A DNA stretch of 64,000 nt from Kyrpidia tusciae DSM 2912 (GCF_000092905.1 NC_014098.1:1860001-1924000); one strand, 5' to 3'; counted from the stretch's first letter, positions 44,590 to 53,620 are shown. Notes: generated from the letters alone by a model not told the origin. A program made the numbers and translations.

Positions 44590-44658
44590 GCAGAATCCCC
44601 CATATTCCGTGATCTATCCCCGGTATACCCCTCCTTCCGAATTCTTAAACCTCGCACC

Positions 44659-44688
44659 TTAAAAAGAAGGCGGGTCTGCCGACCCGCC
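44659..44688 (-). terminator. Intrinsic terminator after the 48-residue gene
   Basis: An 8-bp stem (GGCGGGTC/GACCCGCC, 44681-44688 with 44669-44676) with a 4-base loop is followed on the minus strand by TTCTTTTT. Confidence 0.85.
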
Positions 44689-44707
44689 CTCGCAATCCCC
44701 CGAGCCC

Positions 44708-44854
44708 CTACATGATCCGCCGTCTCAGGCGTCCGATCCACGCCTGGGCCGGACTTTGCCGCCGGCGCAGTAACGCCGAGCGGACAGTCATGATCCCGCC
44801 GATGATCCCCAGCACCGTGGAAAGGGTGCGCATCCATCGCCCTGCTGCTCCCAT
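44708..44854 (-). CDS. Short basic membrane protein
   Basis: 48 residues: MGAAGRWMRTLSTVLGIIGG, then MTVRSALLRRRQSP and a strongly basic end (RLRRRIM). It has one short hydrophobic helix. The ATG at 44854 has an AGAAGGAGGGG site, better than any upstream start in the longer frame to 44932. The terminator 20 bases past the stop shows a defined transcript end. I know no function; it resembles in size the DUF3918-type peptides of Bacillus, without certain identity. Confidence 0.55.
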   Translation of the reverse strand: MGAAGRWMRTLSTVLGIIGGIMTVRSALLRRRQSPAQAWIGRLRRRIM

Positions 44855-44885
44855 GAAGACCCCTCCTTCTGATGGTGGGTCAGCT

Positions 44886-46118
44886 CTAGTATGCCCCGTC
44901 CATGGAGCTCGCCGGCGACCAGTTCCTCCCAAATATTGCTGACTCTACGCGATCTGCCGCATCACGCGTCAACGCTTCGACGTCAAGCTTCTCCTCCGCC
45001 CGGTGAACCTGGTCCAACCGGGGCCGGGTGCTCGGGTTTCGCGGCGTGAAAATCGTGCAGCAATCCTCGTAAGGTTGAATCGAGGTCTCGTATGTCCCGA
45101 TGCTGCGGGCGAGGCGGATGATCTCCACTTTATCCCAGGCCACCAGGGGCTTCAGAATCGGAAGGGTCGCGACTTCGTTGATCGCCACCATGCTCTCCAG
45201 GGTCTGGCTCGCCACCTGGCCGAGGCTTTCCCCGGTCACCAAGGCCAAAGCCCGTCGGCGGGCGGCAATGCGCTCGGCGATCCGCACCATCATCCGCCGC
45301 ATGATCGTCACGTAGAAGGGTTCGGGGCAGTGTATCCGGATGGCCTTTTGGACGTCGGTAAAATGAACCACATGCAAGGTCATCCCGCCCTCAAAAGCCC
45401 CCAGGAGGTCAGCCAGCTGCTCCACCTTTCTCCTGGACCGTTCACTGGTGAAAGGATAACTATCAAAATGGACCGCCTCCACCTGAACGCCCCGTTTCAT
45501 CGTCATCCAGCCCGCCACCGGGCTGTCGATCCCCCCGGACAACAGTAGCATCGCCCGTCCGCTCACCCCCACCGGGAGTCCCCCCGGCCCGGGAATCCTC
45601 TCGGCGAACAGGTACACTTCCTCCGGTCGAACCTCCACAGCCAGTTCCACCTGGGGCTCGTGGACATCCACCCGCAACCCGGGAACCCGGGCAAGCAGCG
45701 CCCCCCCCAGCCGGCGGCTAATCTCCGGCGAGGTCAGGGGATAGCCTTTGAACGCCCGCCGGGCCTCCACTTTGAACGTCAACGGTTGATTCGTACTGTT
45801 CCCACTGCCCCCAGCTTTTTGCACCACCTGCTCCATCAGTTCCACGGCGGCATTTTCGATGTCCTCTAGGTCGTGCCCCGCCACCCGCACCGGACTGAGG
45901 GAGACCACTCCGAAAACCCGGGATACGGCCTGGGCGATCTCTTCCCAGGGATGTCCTCCCACGTCCACCAACACCCTCCCGTCCGACCGGTACACTCGCG
46001 CCTCCGCGAAGGGCCGCAAAGCCATTGTTATATTGTCCAACAAACGGCGCTCAAAAGAGGACCGGTTCTTTCCCTTAAGCGCCGCCTCGCCTTCCCGCAC
46101 CAGCAACAATCGATACAT
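44886..46118 (-). CDS. thiI: tRNA 4-thiouridine sulfurtransferase ThiI
   Basis: An ATP-dependent enzyme that thiolates U8 of tRNA and, in many bacteria, provides sulfur for thiamine thiazole. 410 residues: N-terminal ferredoxin-like and THUMP domains (about 60-165), then the PP-loop domain with LLSGGIDSPVAGWM, and ESLGQVASQTLESM. The E. coli-type rhodanese domain is absent, as in B. subtilis, where a dedicated cysteine desulfurase donates sulfur. That partner gene lies 5 bases upstream, matching the nifZ-thiI pairing. Confidence 0.95.
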   Translation of the reverse strand: MYRLLLVREGEAALKGKNRSSFERRLLDNITMALRPFAEARVYRSDGRVLVDVGGHPWEEIAQAVSRVFGVVSLSPVRVAGHDLEDIENAAVELMEQVVQKAGGSGNSTNQPLTFKVEARRAFKGYPLTSPEISRRLGGALLARVPGLRVDVHEPQVELAVEVRPEEVYLFAERIPGPGGLPVGVSGRAMLLLSGGIDSPVAGWMTMKRGVQVEAVHFDSYPFTSERSRRKVEQLADLLGAFEGGMTLHVVHFTDVQKAIRIHCPEPFYVTIMRRMMVRIAERIAARRRALALVTGESLGQVASQTLESMVAINEVATLPILKPLVAWDKVEIIRLARSIGTYETSIQPYEDCCTIFTPRNPSTRPRLDQVHRAEEKLDVEALTRDAADRVESAIFGRNWSPASSMDGAY

Positions 46119-46123
46119 CCCGC

Positions 46124-47281
46124 CTACCTCCGCATCATCGGCCGCAGTTCTTTCACCACCTCGGCCAAGGCCGCCCCGGCCTCCTCCACTTCGGCCACAG
46201 TGTTGAAAGGGCTAAAACTGAATCTCAGCGCCCCTTCGTTCACCTCCGGCGCCACTCCCATCGCCCGGAGAACGTGACTGCCCTTCGCCGATCTGGAGGA
46301 ACAGGCTGAAGCGGTGGACACGTAAACCCCCCGTTCCTCTAAAGCGTGCACCAAAACTTCTCCTTTAAAGCCGGGGAAAGACAGGTTCACGATATGAGGC
46401 GCCCCGTCTGGGGGTGAATTCAGCCTGTGTTCGGGCACCTTTTGCCGCAACACCTCGATAAAGGCCGCGTGAAGCTCCGACAACTGCCGGACGGCTTCCC
46501 GCCCGTGGGCCAGCCACCACCGGCAGGCCGCCCCCATTCCGGCGATAGCCGGCACCCCCGGGGTTCCCGAGCGCCGCCCCGCCTCTTGGCCCCCGCCGTG
46601 AAGCAGCGGCTCCCATTTCAGGCCTTCCCGGATATACAGCGCTCCTGCTCCTTTGGGACCGTGGATTTTATGGGCGCTGAGAGAGATCAAGTCGACTCCG
46701 GTCAAGGGTACGGGTAATTTGCCAAAGGACTGGACCGCGTCAATATGAAAAATGACCTTGGGCAAGCGCTTGAGCTGTTGGCCCAGGGTCTGTACCGGCT
46801 GAATCGCTCCCGTCTCGTTGTTGACGTGCATCACCGAGACCAGCATCGTGTCTTCCCGCAACGCCCCAAGCACCGCCCGGGCATCCACCACCCCGTTTGG
46901 TTCCGGATGGACCCGGGTGACCTCGAAACCGACCTGTTCCAGGAAACCGCAGGTTTCCAGAACGGCGGCGTGCTCCACCGCCGTGGTCACGATGTGCTTT
47001 CCCCGTCCCCGGTGTGCCAGGGCCGTCCCCACCAGGGCGGCGTTAATCGCCTCGGTGCCCCCGGAGGTGAATACGATCTCCTTCGCTTTGACGCCGAGCA
47101 ACCGGGCCACATCCGCCCGGGCGTCCTCTATCACGTCCTCCGCCGCCAACCCCAGGCCATGCGCCGAAGAAGGATTGCCGTATTGCTCCCGCAGTGCAGC
47201 CGTTACCGCCTCCACCACTTCCGGAAGCGGCCGCGTGGTCGCACTGTTGTCTAGATAGATCAAGCGCTTCACCTGTTTCAT
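46124..47281 (-). CDS. Cysteine desulfurase (NifS/IscS type), ThiI partner
   Basis: A PLP enzyme that removes sulfur from cysteine as a protein persulfide. About 385 residues with IYLDNSATTRPLPEV, TSGGTEAINAAL, the PLP lysine in SLSAHKIHGPKGAGALYI and the catalytic cysteine in STASACSSRS. The start is unusual. The native GTG (in CAGGTGAAGCGCTTG) adjoins the IS607 end, and the only well placed site (AAGGTG, 9 bases) together with ATG at 47279-47281 comes from the element. The product thus begins MKQVKRLIYLD. It is paired with thiI. Confidence 0.93.
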   Translation of the reverse strand: MKQVKRLIYLDNSATTRPLPEVVEAVTAALREQYGNPSSAHGLGLAAEDVIEDARADVARLLGVKAKEIVFTSGGTEAINAALVGTALAHRGRGKHIVTTAVEHAAVLETCGFLEQVGFEVTRVHPEPNGVVDARAVLGALREDTMLVSVMHVNNETGAIQPVQTLGQQLKRLPKVIFHIDAVQSFGKLPVPLTGVDLISLSAHKIHGPKGAGALYIREGLKWEPLLHGGGQEAGRRSGTPGVPAIAGMGAACRWWLAHGREAVRQLSELHAAFIEVLRQKVPEHRLNSPPDGAPHIVNLSFPGFKGEVLVHALEERGVYVSTASACSSRSAKGSHVLRAMGVAPEVNEGALRFSFSPFNTVAEVEEAGAALAEVVKELRPMMRR

Positions 47282-47283
47282 TT

Positions 47284-47713
47284 TTGCTATCACCTTCTAT
47301 CAAACATTGACAGATTTGACAGCAAAACAGTTTACGCTCTCCGAGAGGCTGGCTGCTCCCCGAAGACCCGATTGGCGAGGCCCTGGGGCCGAGCATCTGG
47401 AGTCCCGCCCGAAACAGTACCATCAGGCCGTCCGCCGACCAGAGTCCGGCACCGACAGTTTCCAAACGGCGGGGTGGTCCCTCGACGCTTGCGCGTCTCC
47501 CACCGGCAGGACAGGGATCGGTTTCGCCAACCCGGAAGGCCGTTTTGCCGACCCCCCCAGGATCAGCCACCCGGCGGCGCTCCGCTTGCGCCTCATCGTC
47601 AAAGCCGTGTTCCGTGCGGCCTTCGCCAACCCCCGCACGCCCTCACGGTCTTTCTCCCGCCCGGCCTGTCCCTGTCCCGTCCTCCCGGGAACATCCCGGG
47701 AACTCTGATTCAT
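47284..47713 (-). ncRNA. Candidate TnpB guide-RNA (omega-RNA/reRNA) region
   Basis: About 430 bp follow the tnpB stop and run to the element's 3' end. The region is conserved in both copies. A 96-codon frame (47423-47713) is open in both, but of the five or so differences inside it about four change amino acids, so coding is unlikely. It contains stable hairpins such as TCCCGGGATGTTCCCGGGA just past tnpB. In TnpB systems the guide RNA is made from the tnpB 3' end and the following element end, with the guide read from flanking DNA. The exact RNA ends are unknown. Confidence 0.5.
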
Positions 47714-49147
47714 TCATGCGTGGTTCTCCCAGTAGCGCTTCAGCAAAATTCTTTTGACTTCTTTGTGTGGGGTGTACTTTGTGATCTCCTGGTCGCGAAG
47801 ACGCCCCTTCACATTGGTCGCCGCCACATGGTCCGCATCTCCTTCATATCCGCACTTTTGGCACCGGAATGAATCGCCGTTGCGGTTCTTGCCGTCCACC
47901 CACCCGCATCCGGGACAGGGACAGGTCTGGCTCGTATAAGCGGCGTTCACCGGTCCCGGATCGGTTATGGAATACACATGGCACAAGTATTCCAGTCGCT
48001 CCCGGATCGCCTGCCGTTGCCACTGGCTCACCTTGCGGGACAGCCCCTTGTTCCTCGCCTTCCCCCGCAGGTGGGACAAATCTTCGTAAGCGATCACCCT
48101 TGGCCGGCGTTCCCGAAAAAACGCCCGAAACGCCCGGTTGATCTCGTTCTCGCACCACGCCCGGTACCGCCTGTGTCGCTTGTGCTGTTTCACCAGCCCC
48201 AGGTTGTGCCGACGAATTCGCCGGGCCTTTCCCGGGTCCCGCTCCCGGTTTTTGCGATACAACGCCCACAGCTTCTGGCGTTTCCGTCCTTTGTCCAGCA
48301 CGTGGTCCGACATCTCTTGCAGGGCCTGGCCGTACTCCGGCCGATACTTCTTCCCCGAGTCGTCCGTCAGAACTTCGGTGACTCCCAGGTCGATTCCCGC
48401 CTCTTCCTCCCCGGCCGGGTAGGTCTTCGGCTCCCGGCTCATATGAATCTCCACCGCCTGTTCGTCCGGCAGCAAAACCACCCGCAGATTGCCCCTCAGC
48501 TTGTGAATCCCGGAAAGGGGGATCACGATCCTTTTTCCCGGGGACAACCCCATCACCGCCACATACTGCCGGTTGCCCACCATGAACACTCGGTACATCT
48601 GTTGATCCACAACAAAACTCCGGGCTTTCCTGACCCGCGGCCTCTTTCCCAGGACCCGGCGAAACAGCCGCTTCAGCCCGTGGCGGATCTTCTTCCGCCC
48701 GGCCGGCTCCAATTCGGTCTTTTTCCCGGCCAGATCCTCATCCCGAAAAATCGCCTCAATCTTTCTCCAATCCCGGGGGCTGTCCCCGAACTTGTCCAGC
48801 AACCAGAAGGCGTAATCCCGTTCCTTCGGGGTTAACCCTCCGTTGCGGTAAAGATGGTCCCGCACCTCGGCAATCGCCGCTTCCCACTGTCGCTCCAAGG
48901 TCCATAAGGCGTCTTCCAAAGCCAGTTTCCACTGCCGGGCCTGAAGCCCGAACGGACTCACAAACCCGGCGGCCACCCGTTCATCTCGAATTCTCCGTTT
49001 ATACCCCAGATCCTTGAGGGACTTCACCTGCGCGTACTCCACCAAGAAGGCGTCCTTCTGCCGGGAATACGCCTCGGCCACTTCGACGATCTGCCTCCAT
49101 TTCTCACGATTCAGCGGCAGGCTCTTTTGTCGGATCGTCTGTCGCAC
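47714..49147 (-). CDS. tnpB: RNA-guided endonuclease TnpB
   Basis: 477 residues, the Cas12 ancestor type carried by IS607/IS605 elements. The three RuvC carboxylates are present: D253 (AGIDLGVTEVL), E355 (VIAYEDLSHLRGK) and D439 (GDADHVAATNV). The zinc finger cysteines lie between the last two (CPCPGCG and RCQKCG, about 409-432). The N-terminal recognition domain is helical. It therefore looks catalytically competent. The start at 49147 overlaps the tnpA remnant. The non-coding guide-RNA region follows directly. Confidence 0.9.
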   Translation of the reverse strand: MRQTIRQKSLPLNREKWRQIVEVAEAYSRQKDAFLVEYAQVKSLKDLGYKRRIRDERVAAGFVSPFGLQARQWKLALEDALWTLERQWEAAIAEVRDHLYRNGGLTPKERDYAFWLLDKFGDSPRDWRKIEAIFRDEDLAGKKTELEPAGRKKIRHGLKRLFRRVLGKRPRVRKARSFVVDQQMYRVFMVGNRQYVAVMGLSPGKRIVIPLSGIHKLRGNLRVVLLPDEQAVEIHMSREPKTYPAGEEEAGIDLGVTEVLTDDSGKKYRPEYGQALQEMSDHVLDKGRKRQKLWALYRKNRERDPGKARRIRRHNLGLVKQHKRHRRYRAWCENEINRAFRAFFRERRPRVIAYEDLSHLRGKARNKGLSRKVSQWQRQAIRERLEYLCHVYSITDPGPVNAAYTSQTCPCPGCGWVDGKNRNGDSFRCQKCGYEGDADHVAATNVKGRLRDQEITKYTPHKEVKRILLKRYWENHA

Positions 49148-49530
49148 CGGATAGTTCCTCCCGAACGGCTTTGGTCAGTTTCCGCGCCCTGTAGGTTCGC
49201 GCCCCGTACAGTTTTACCGCAAAATGCTGGACAATGCTTATTAGATCTTCGACCAGTTCCTGGGCCGTTGACATGTCCTCGGCCTTGTTGACCACCAGAA
49301 TCTCGCAACCGAACTGTGCAAACAGGTCCTCCAAGAAATCAAACCCAAACCGGACCAGCCGGTCCTTGTGAGCCACTTCCTAACGCTTGATAAAACATAT
49401 TCTCGGTGTATCTGCGCTTGTTGGTAGGAGTTCGCAAAGGCACCAGCCTGCCTTCCCTGTCCCACGCTCGAAGTGTGGAGACGCTGACGCCAAGTTTCTC
49501 CGCAAACTCTCGAATCGAATAGAGCTTCAC
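49104..49530 (-). pseudogene. tnpA: IS607-type serine recombinase TnpA, catalytic domain deleted
   Basis: The N-terminal MerR-like DNA-binding domain is present (MKLYSIREFAEKLGVSVSTL through TNKRRYTENMF). The second half of the resolvase domain is also present in another frame (VAHKDRLVRFGFDFLEDLF, then LVVNKAEDMSTAQEL). The segment between them, which carries the YARVSS catalytic serine and the first conserved arginines, is missing, and the two parts meet out of frame near 49375. The product cannot catalyse transposition. Confidence 0.8.
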
Positions 49531-49656
49531 CTGAACATCACCCTATATCAGATTCTATCAGGTGACGTTGATTTTCGGCAAATCACTTCTCTTCTTCACA
49601 GAACGCCAAAAGCTGTATTCAACCTCCCACCGCCCGGCGGTTCGGTTACGATTATA

Positions 49657-49694
49657 AAAAGCCCCGGTCAACGGCACAACCGCTGTCCAGGGCT
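49657..49694 (-). terminator. Terminator after gapB
   Basis: On the minus strand AGCCC...GGGGCT with further pairing inward (ACAGCGG/CCGTTG, imperfect) is followed by TTTTTATAA. It lies about 40 bases past the gapB stop and separates it from the IS607 element. Confidence 0.7.
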
Positions 49695-49731
49695 CTTTCC
49701 CTCCGTTCTCGGGACCCGAAGCGATCCGGGA

Positions 49732-50832
<1,101 letters not shown>

Positions 50833-50844
50833 TCACCAGATTGT

Positions 50845-50884
50845 TCTATACTGTTTTTCACGAGCCTTGAAAAAGTATGTCACA
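50845..50884 (-). promoter_or_regulatory. gapB promoter with CcpN-like operator
   Basis: On the minus strand TTTTCA (50868-50873), 17 bases, TATAGA (50845-50850). Directly upstream (50874-50884) is TGTGACATACT, which fits the published CcpN consensus TRTGHYATAYW at all 11 positions. CcpN represses gapB and pckA under glycolytic conditions in B. subtilis. Confidence 0.6.
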
Positions 50885-50929
50885 TTTCCGCGAACATCGG
50901 AAAACCCATCAAAGTCCAGAGCCTGCGAA

Positions 50930-51022
50930 CTACAGTTGCGCCCCCCGGAGGATGAACGCCAGCCCCATGATCAGAAACAAGGCGCCGGCCAGCACAAGAG
51001 CGATGGACAACTTCTTCAGCAT
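50930..51022 (-). CDS. 30-residue single-pass membrane peptide downstream of midA
   Basis: A short frame, [20 protein letters not shown] followed by LAFILRGAQL: two lysines, one membrane helix, short tail. The ATG at 51022 overlaps the midA stop (ATGCTGA), and AAAGGGG lies 10 bases upstream, so it is probably translated by coupling. No family known to me; the small size hides it from standard gene callers. Confidence 0.5.
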   Translation of the reverse strand: MLKKLSIALVLAGALFLIMGLAFILRGAQL

Positions 51023-52143
51023 TCCGCATCGACCCCTTTACGGATCTCCAACACCCGAAACGCTTCACCGAGACCCCCGGGGATCAGCAATTGTTTGATC
51101 GCGCGATTCCGCCGGGCCCGGGGATCAAAGGGCTGGTCCGCTGGGCAATCGGACAACTCCCGGGCAATTCCCGCATCCCACAGAAATTCGCCCAAGGACC
51201 CTTCAAAGACCACTTCTCCACCCGCTGCCTGGGCGACCCGCCGTAAGATCGTGAAATTCACATCCGCCGTGATATCCCTCTCCCCCGGCTCCTCCCACCA
51301 CCGATCGAGACACCGGTGCTGAAAAAATGCCCGCAGGGTACCGTGGGGACGATGCGGCCCGTACAGGCGGTCCTCGTCATCCCCGTAATCGACAATGAGG
51401 ACCAGCCCTTCCCTCAGCTGTTTTAACACGCGACGAATCCAGGCCGTGGCACCGGGGGCCACCTCAAACCCGCACTCGGGAGCTACCCGCGGGCGCCATT
51501 CTTCAAAGGCCCGGCGCCCCTCAGGCGAAGCCGGGCCGTACTTTCGAAGCCATCGACCGTCCGGTCCCAGATCCACCCAGGCCTCCTCCAGCCCCTCCGG
51601 CCCCCGCCGCAACAAGTGAGCCGGCATCGCATCCAAAAGCTCGTGGGCGATCACTATACCCCGGTCCAACCTCGGCATCTTCTCGGGCCAATCCACCGCC
51701 GACCCGCAGTTCTTCAATCGGCGGGCCTGGTGCTCTCTCCAAGCCGGGGAAATCTCCACGATGGAATACCGGAGACTCCCAATCCCCACCTCCGGCCACG
51801 CGGCGAAAATCTGCTCCGCCAGCCGTCCGGTCCCGGCGCCGAACTCCACGATTCGAACGTCCGACCACCCGTACCGGCGGGCGCGCTGCGCCGCCCAAGC
51901 CGCGATGGTCTTTCCGTACACCGGGTGAACATCCGGAGCGGTGTAAAAGTCCCCAGCCCGCCCGAACACATCATGTTCTCTCATGTAATAACCGCCCGCC
52001 GGGTCGTACAGCGCCCACTCCATGAAAGTGAAAGCGGTCACAGGCCCTTTCTGGCGAATCCGCTCGGCCAGTCGCTCTTTTAAGGGGACCTGCCCCGAAG
52101 AAGCACCGGCTTGCCGGGGCTTTGGATCCGACACCTGGCTCAC
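51016..52143 (-). CDS. MidA/NDUFAF7-family SAM-dependent methyltransferase
   Basis: A 375-residue class I methyltransferase of the COG1565/DUF185 family. The N-terminal segment [33 protein letters not shown] is family-specific. The SAM motif is [18 protein letters not shown], followed by [13 protein letters not shown] and [12 protein letters not shown]. The eukaryotic relative methylates an arginine in a complex I subunit; the bacterial substrate is unknown. The GTG start overlaps the clpP stop as GTGA, so it is co-expressed with clpP. Confidence 0.85.
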   Translation of the reverse strand: MSQVSDPKPRQAGASSGQVPLKERLAERIRQKGPVTAFTFMEWALYDPAGGYYMREHDVFGRAGDFYTAPDVHPVYGKTIAAWAAQRARRYGWSDVRIVEFGAGTGRLAEQIFAAWPEVGIGSLRYSIVEISPAWREHQARRLKNCGSAVDWPEKMPRLDRGIVIAHELLDAMPAHLLRRGPEGLEEAWVDLGPDGRWLRKYGPASPEGRRAFEEWRPRVAPECGFEVAPGATAWIRRVLKQLREGLVLIVDYGDDEDRLYGPHRPHGTLRAFFQHRCLDRWWEEPGERDITADVNFTILRRVAQAAGGEVVFEGSLGEFLWDAGIARELSDCPADQPFDPRARRNRAIKQLLIPGGLGEAFRVLEIRKGVDAEC

Positions 52144-52718
52144 TGTCGGATCACATCGTCGATCAGGCCGTATTCCTTCGCTTCATCCGCCGACATAAAC
52201 CGATCGCGATCGGTATCCTCCTCAATCCGGGACAGGGGCTGACCGGTCCTCTCACTGAGAATTCGGTTTAACTTTTCCCGCACCCGCAGAATTCGGTCCG
52301 CGTGGATCTTGATGTCCACCGCCTGTCCTTGGACCCCGCCCAAGGGTTGGTGAATCATGATTTCGCTGTTGGGCAGCGCCCGGCGTTTTCCCTTCGCCCC
52401 AGCTGCTAGTAGCACCGCTGCCATGCTCGCCGCCATGCCCACACAGATCGTCGCCACATCCGGACGGATATACTGCATGGTGTCGAGGATCGCCATCCCC
52501 GCCGTCACCGACCCCCCGGGGCTGTTGATATACAGGGACACGTCCTTTTCCGGATCCTCGGCCGCCAAAAAGAGCAGTTGGGCGATCACCGAGTTCGCCA
52601 CCTGGTCATCGATGGGCGTCCCGAGAAAAATAATCCGGTCTTTCAGAAGACGTGAATAAATATCGTACGATCGTTCTCCGCGACTTGTCTGTTCCACCAC
52701 AATCGGTACAAAATACAT
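52140..52718 (-). CDS. clpP: ATP-dependent Clp protease proteolytic subunit ClpP
   Basis: 192 residues. The catalytic triad is S98 ([13 protein letters not shown]), H123 ([10 protein letters not shown]) and D172 ([11 protein letters not shown]), at the same numbers as in B. subtilis. ClpP forms a tetradecameric barrel working with ClpC, ClpX or ClpE. The ATG at 52718 has GGAGGGG upstream; a longer frame to 52778 covers the promoter region and is rejected. A CtsR box overlaps the promoter. Confidence 0.97.
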   Translation of the reverse strand: MYFVPIVVEQTSRGERSYDIYSRLLKDRIIFLGTPIDDQVANSVIAQLLFLAAEDPEKDVSLYINSPGGSVTAGMAILDTMQYIRPDVATICVGMAASMAAVLLAAGAKGKRRALPNSEIMIHQPLGGVQGQAVDIKIHADRILRVREKLNRILSERTGQPLSRIEEDTDRDRFMSADEAKEYGLIDDVIRQ

Positions 52719-52749
52719 ACTTTCCCCTCCTTCATCGACCTTTATCCCC

Positions 52750-52789
52750 ATTATGCCATATCGAACACCAAAGGTCAAAAATGGTCAAA
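52750..52789 (-). promoter_or_regulatory. clpP promoter with CtsR operator
   Basis: On the minus strand TTGACC (52773-52778), 17 bases, CATAAT (52750-52755). The -35 box lies inside the direct heptad repeat GGTCAAA-AAT-GGTCAAA (plus strand 52773-52789), which is the CtsR operator of class III heat-shock genes. Heat-inducible expression of clpP-midA is expected. Confidence 0.88.
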
Positions 52790-52881
52790 GAAAAAGCGCC
52801 CCGGTATCGTTTGACCAGGGACGCTCGTTCAAGCCTGACCCGGGCCCATACCTCGAACAGACTGACGGCAACCGGTCGGCC

Positions 52882-53043
52882 CTAGCGAAACCGGACCCCG
52901 AATTTCCCCCGGCTGGTCCGGTACAACTCCACTTCCTTTGGGGGGTTGGGTCCATGGATCCGTTTATCCCCTTCCACCCACATGACGGCGCAGTAGGCTT
53001 CGAACTTGCTCTCGTACAGTCCTGCCCAGTATATCCAGGACAT
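52882..53043 (-). CDS. 53-residue protein of unknown function
   Basis: The frame begins MSWIYWAGLYESKFEAYCAV and ends YRTSRGKFGVRFR, with the middle MWVEGDKRIHGPNPPKEVEL. It is aromatic-rich with a basic end and looks like a small folded beta protein. The ATG at 53043 has AAGGGG 7 bases upstream. It fills most of the gap between clpP and the isochorismatase-like gene. No family recognised. Confidence 0.5.
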   Translation of the reverse strand: MSWIYWAGLYESKFEAYCAVMWVEGDKRIHGPNPPKEVELYRTSRGKFGVRFR

Positions 53044-53142
53044 GCTCCATCCCCTTCGCCGCTTTTCGCTTATTGTGCGATGCCGGCCAAGGGTTTATGC
53101 TCTCCCCACTCGCCAGGCCGATGGCCTGAGCTGGACAGGTCC

Positions 53143-53616
53143 TCACATCCAAACCCGGGCCCCGCCCACGTTTAGGATATTCTCATGACCGAGAACCTGC
53201 CCCATGACTTTCATCGCCATGGCATTGGAACCGTGGGTAAAATACGACCCGCACAGCCGCTGCAGGATCTTCACCTTGTAACCGGAATCCGTGAGGGCAA
53301 ACATCGTGGCCAGAATCGTGGTCTCCGAATCCACTCCGGCCAGGTGAACCTCTTCGATTCGAGCTTTCTCCAGGTGGTCCCGCACCTCGGGGGTCAGGGC
53401 CGAGTACGTCGTTTTCTCCACCACCACCGCCTTGTCGTGGTGCAACAACAGCGTATCCTCGCCTCGGTTATCTTCGTGCACCCAGTGAGTGAGAATAATG
53501 AGATCATATTCGTGGCCATGTTCATCCAGGTACTTTTGGCACAGGGTCTCAATGTAATCCAGGGTGTTCCCCAAAAAATCCTCTTGTACATCGGTGATCA
53601 GCAGTGCCTTTTTCAT
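53143..53616 (-). CDS. Isochorismatase-like hydrolase without the catalytic cysteine
   Basis: 157 residues with the isochorismatase/nicotinamidase fold: the catalytic Asp in LLITDVQEDFLGN, a lysine in VVVEKTTYSAL, and the strand HLAGVDSETTILATMFAL. In active members that last motif carries a Cys about where this protein has Thr (family pattern xxxCVxAT), so the usual thiol nucleophile is missing. It may be a binding protein or use another residue. ATG at 53616 (AAGGG 9 bases upstream). Confidence 0.75.
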   Translation of the reverse strand: MKKALLITDVQEDFLGNTLDYIETLCQKYLDEHGHEYDLIILTHWVHEDNRGEDTLLLHHDKAVVVEKTTYSALTPEVRDHLEKARIEEVHLAGVDSETTILATMFALTDSGYKVKILQRLCGSYFTHGSNAMAMKVMGQVLGHENILNVGGARVWM

Positions 53617-53620
53617 CGCC

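Larger units (their letters stand above)
47273..49627 (-). mobile_element. IS607-family insertion sequence with intact TnpB and defective recombinase
   Basis: 2355 bp, bounded by comparison with the derivative at 43365-43936. It runs from GGAGGTTGAATACAGC at the 5' end to CAAAAATGAAACAG at the 3' end. Both ends hold short GATA-type repeats (CTGATAGAATCTGATATAGG near 49560; TTTGATAGAAGGTGATAGC near 47290), probable recombinase sites. Contents in order: tnpA remnant, tnpB, and about 430 bp of non-coding DNA. No target duplication is visible, as usual for serine-recombinase elements. Confidence 0.85.

Noticed and set aside
39882-49627. Duplicated ~540-bp segments as possible CRISPR or segmental duplication
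   Set aside because: Only two copies, no short regularly spaced repeats; the termini and tnpB tail show they are IS607 ends.
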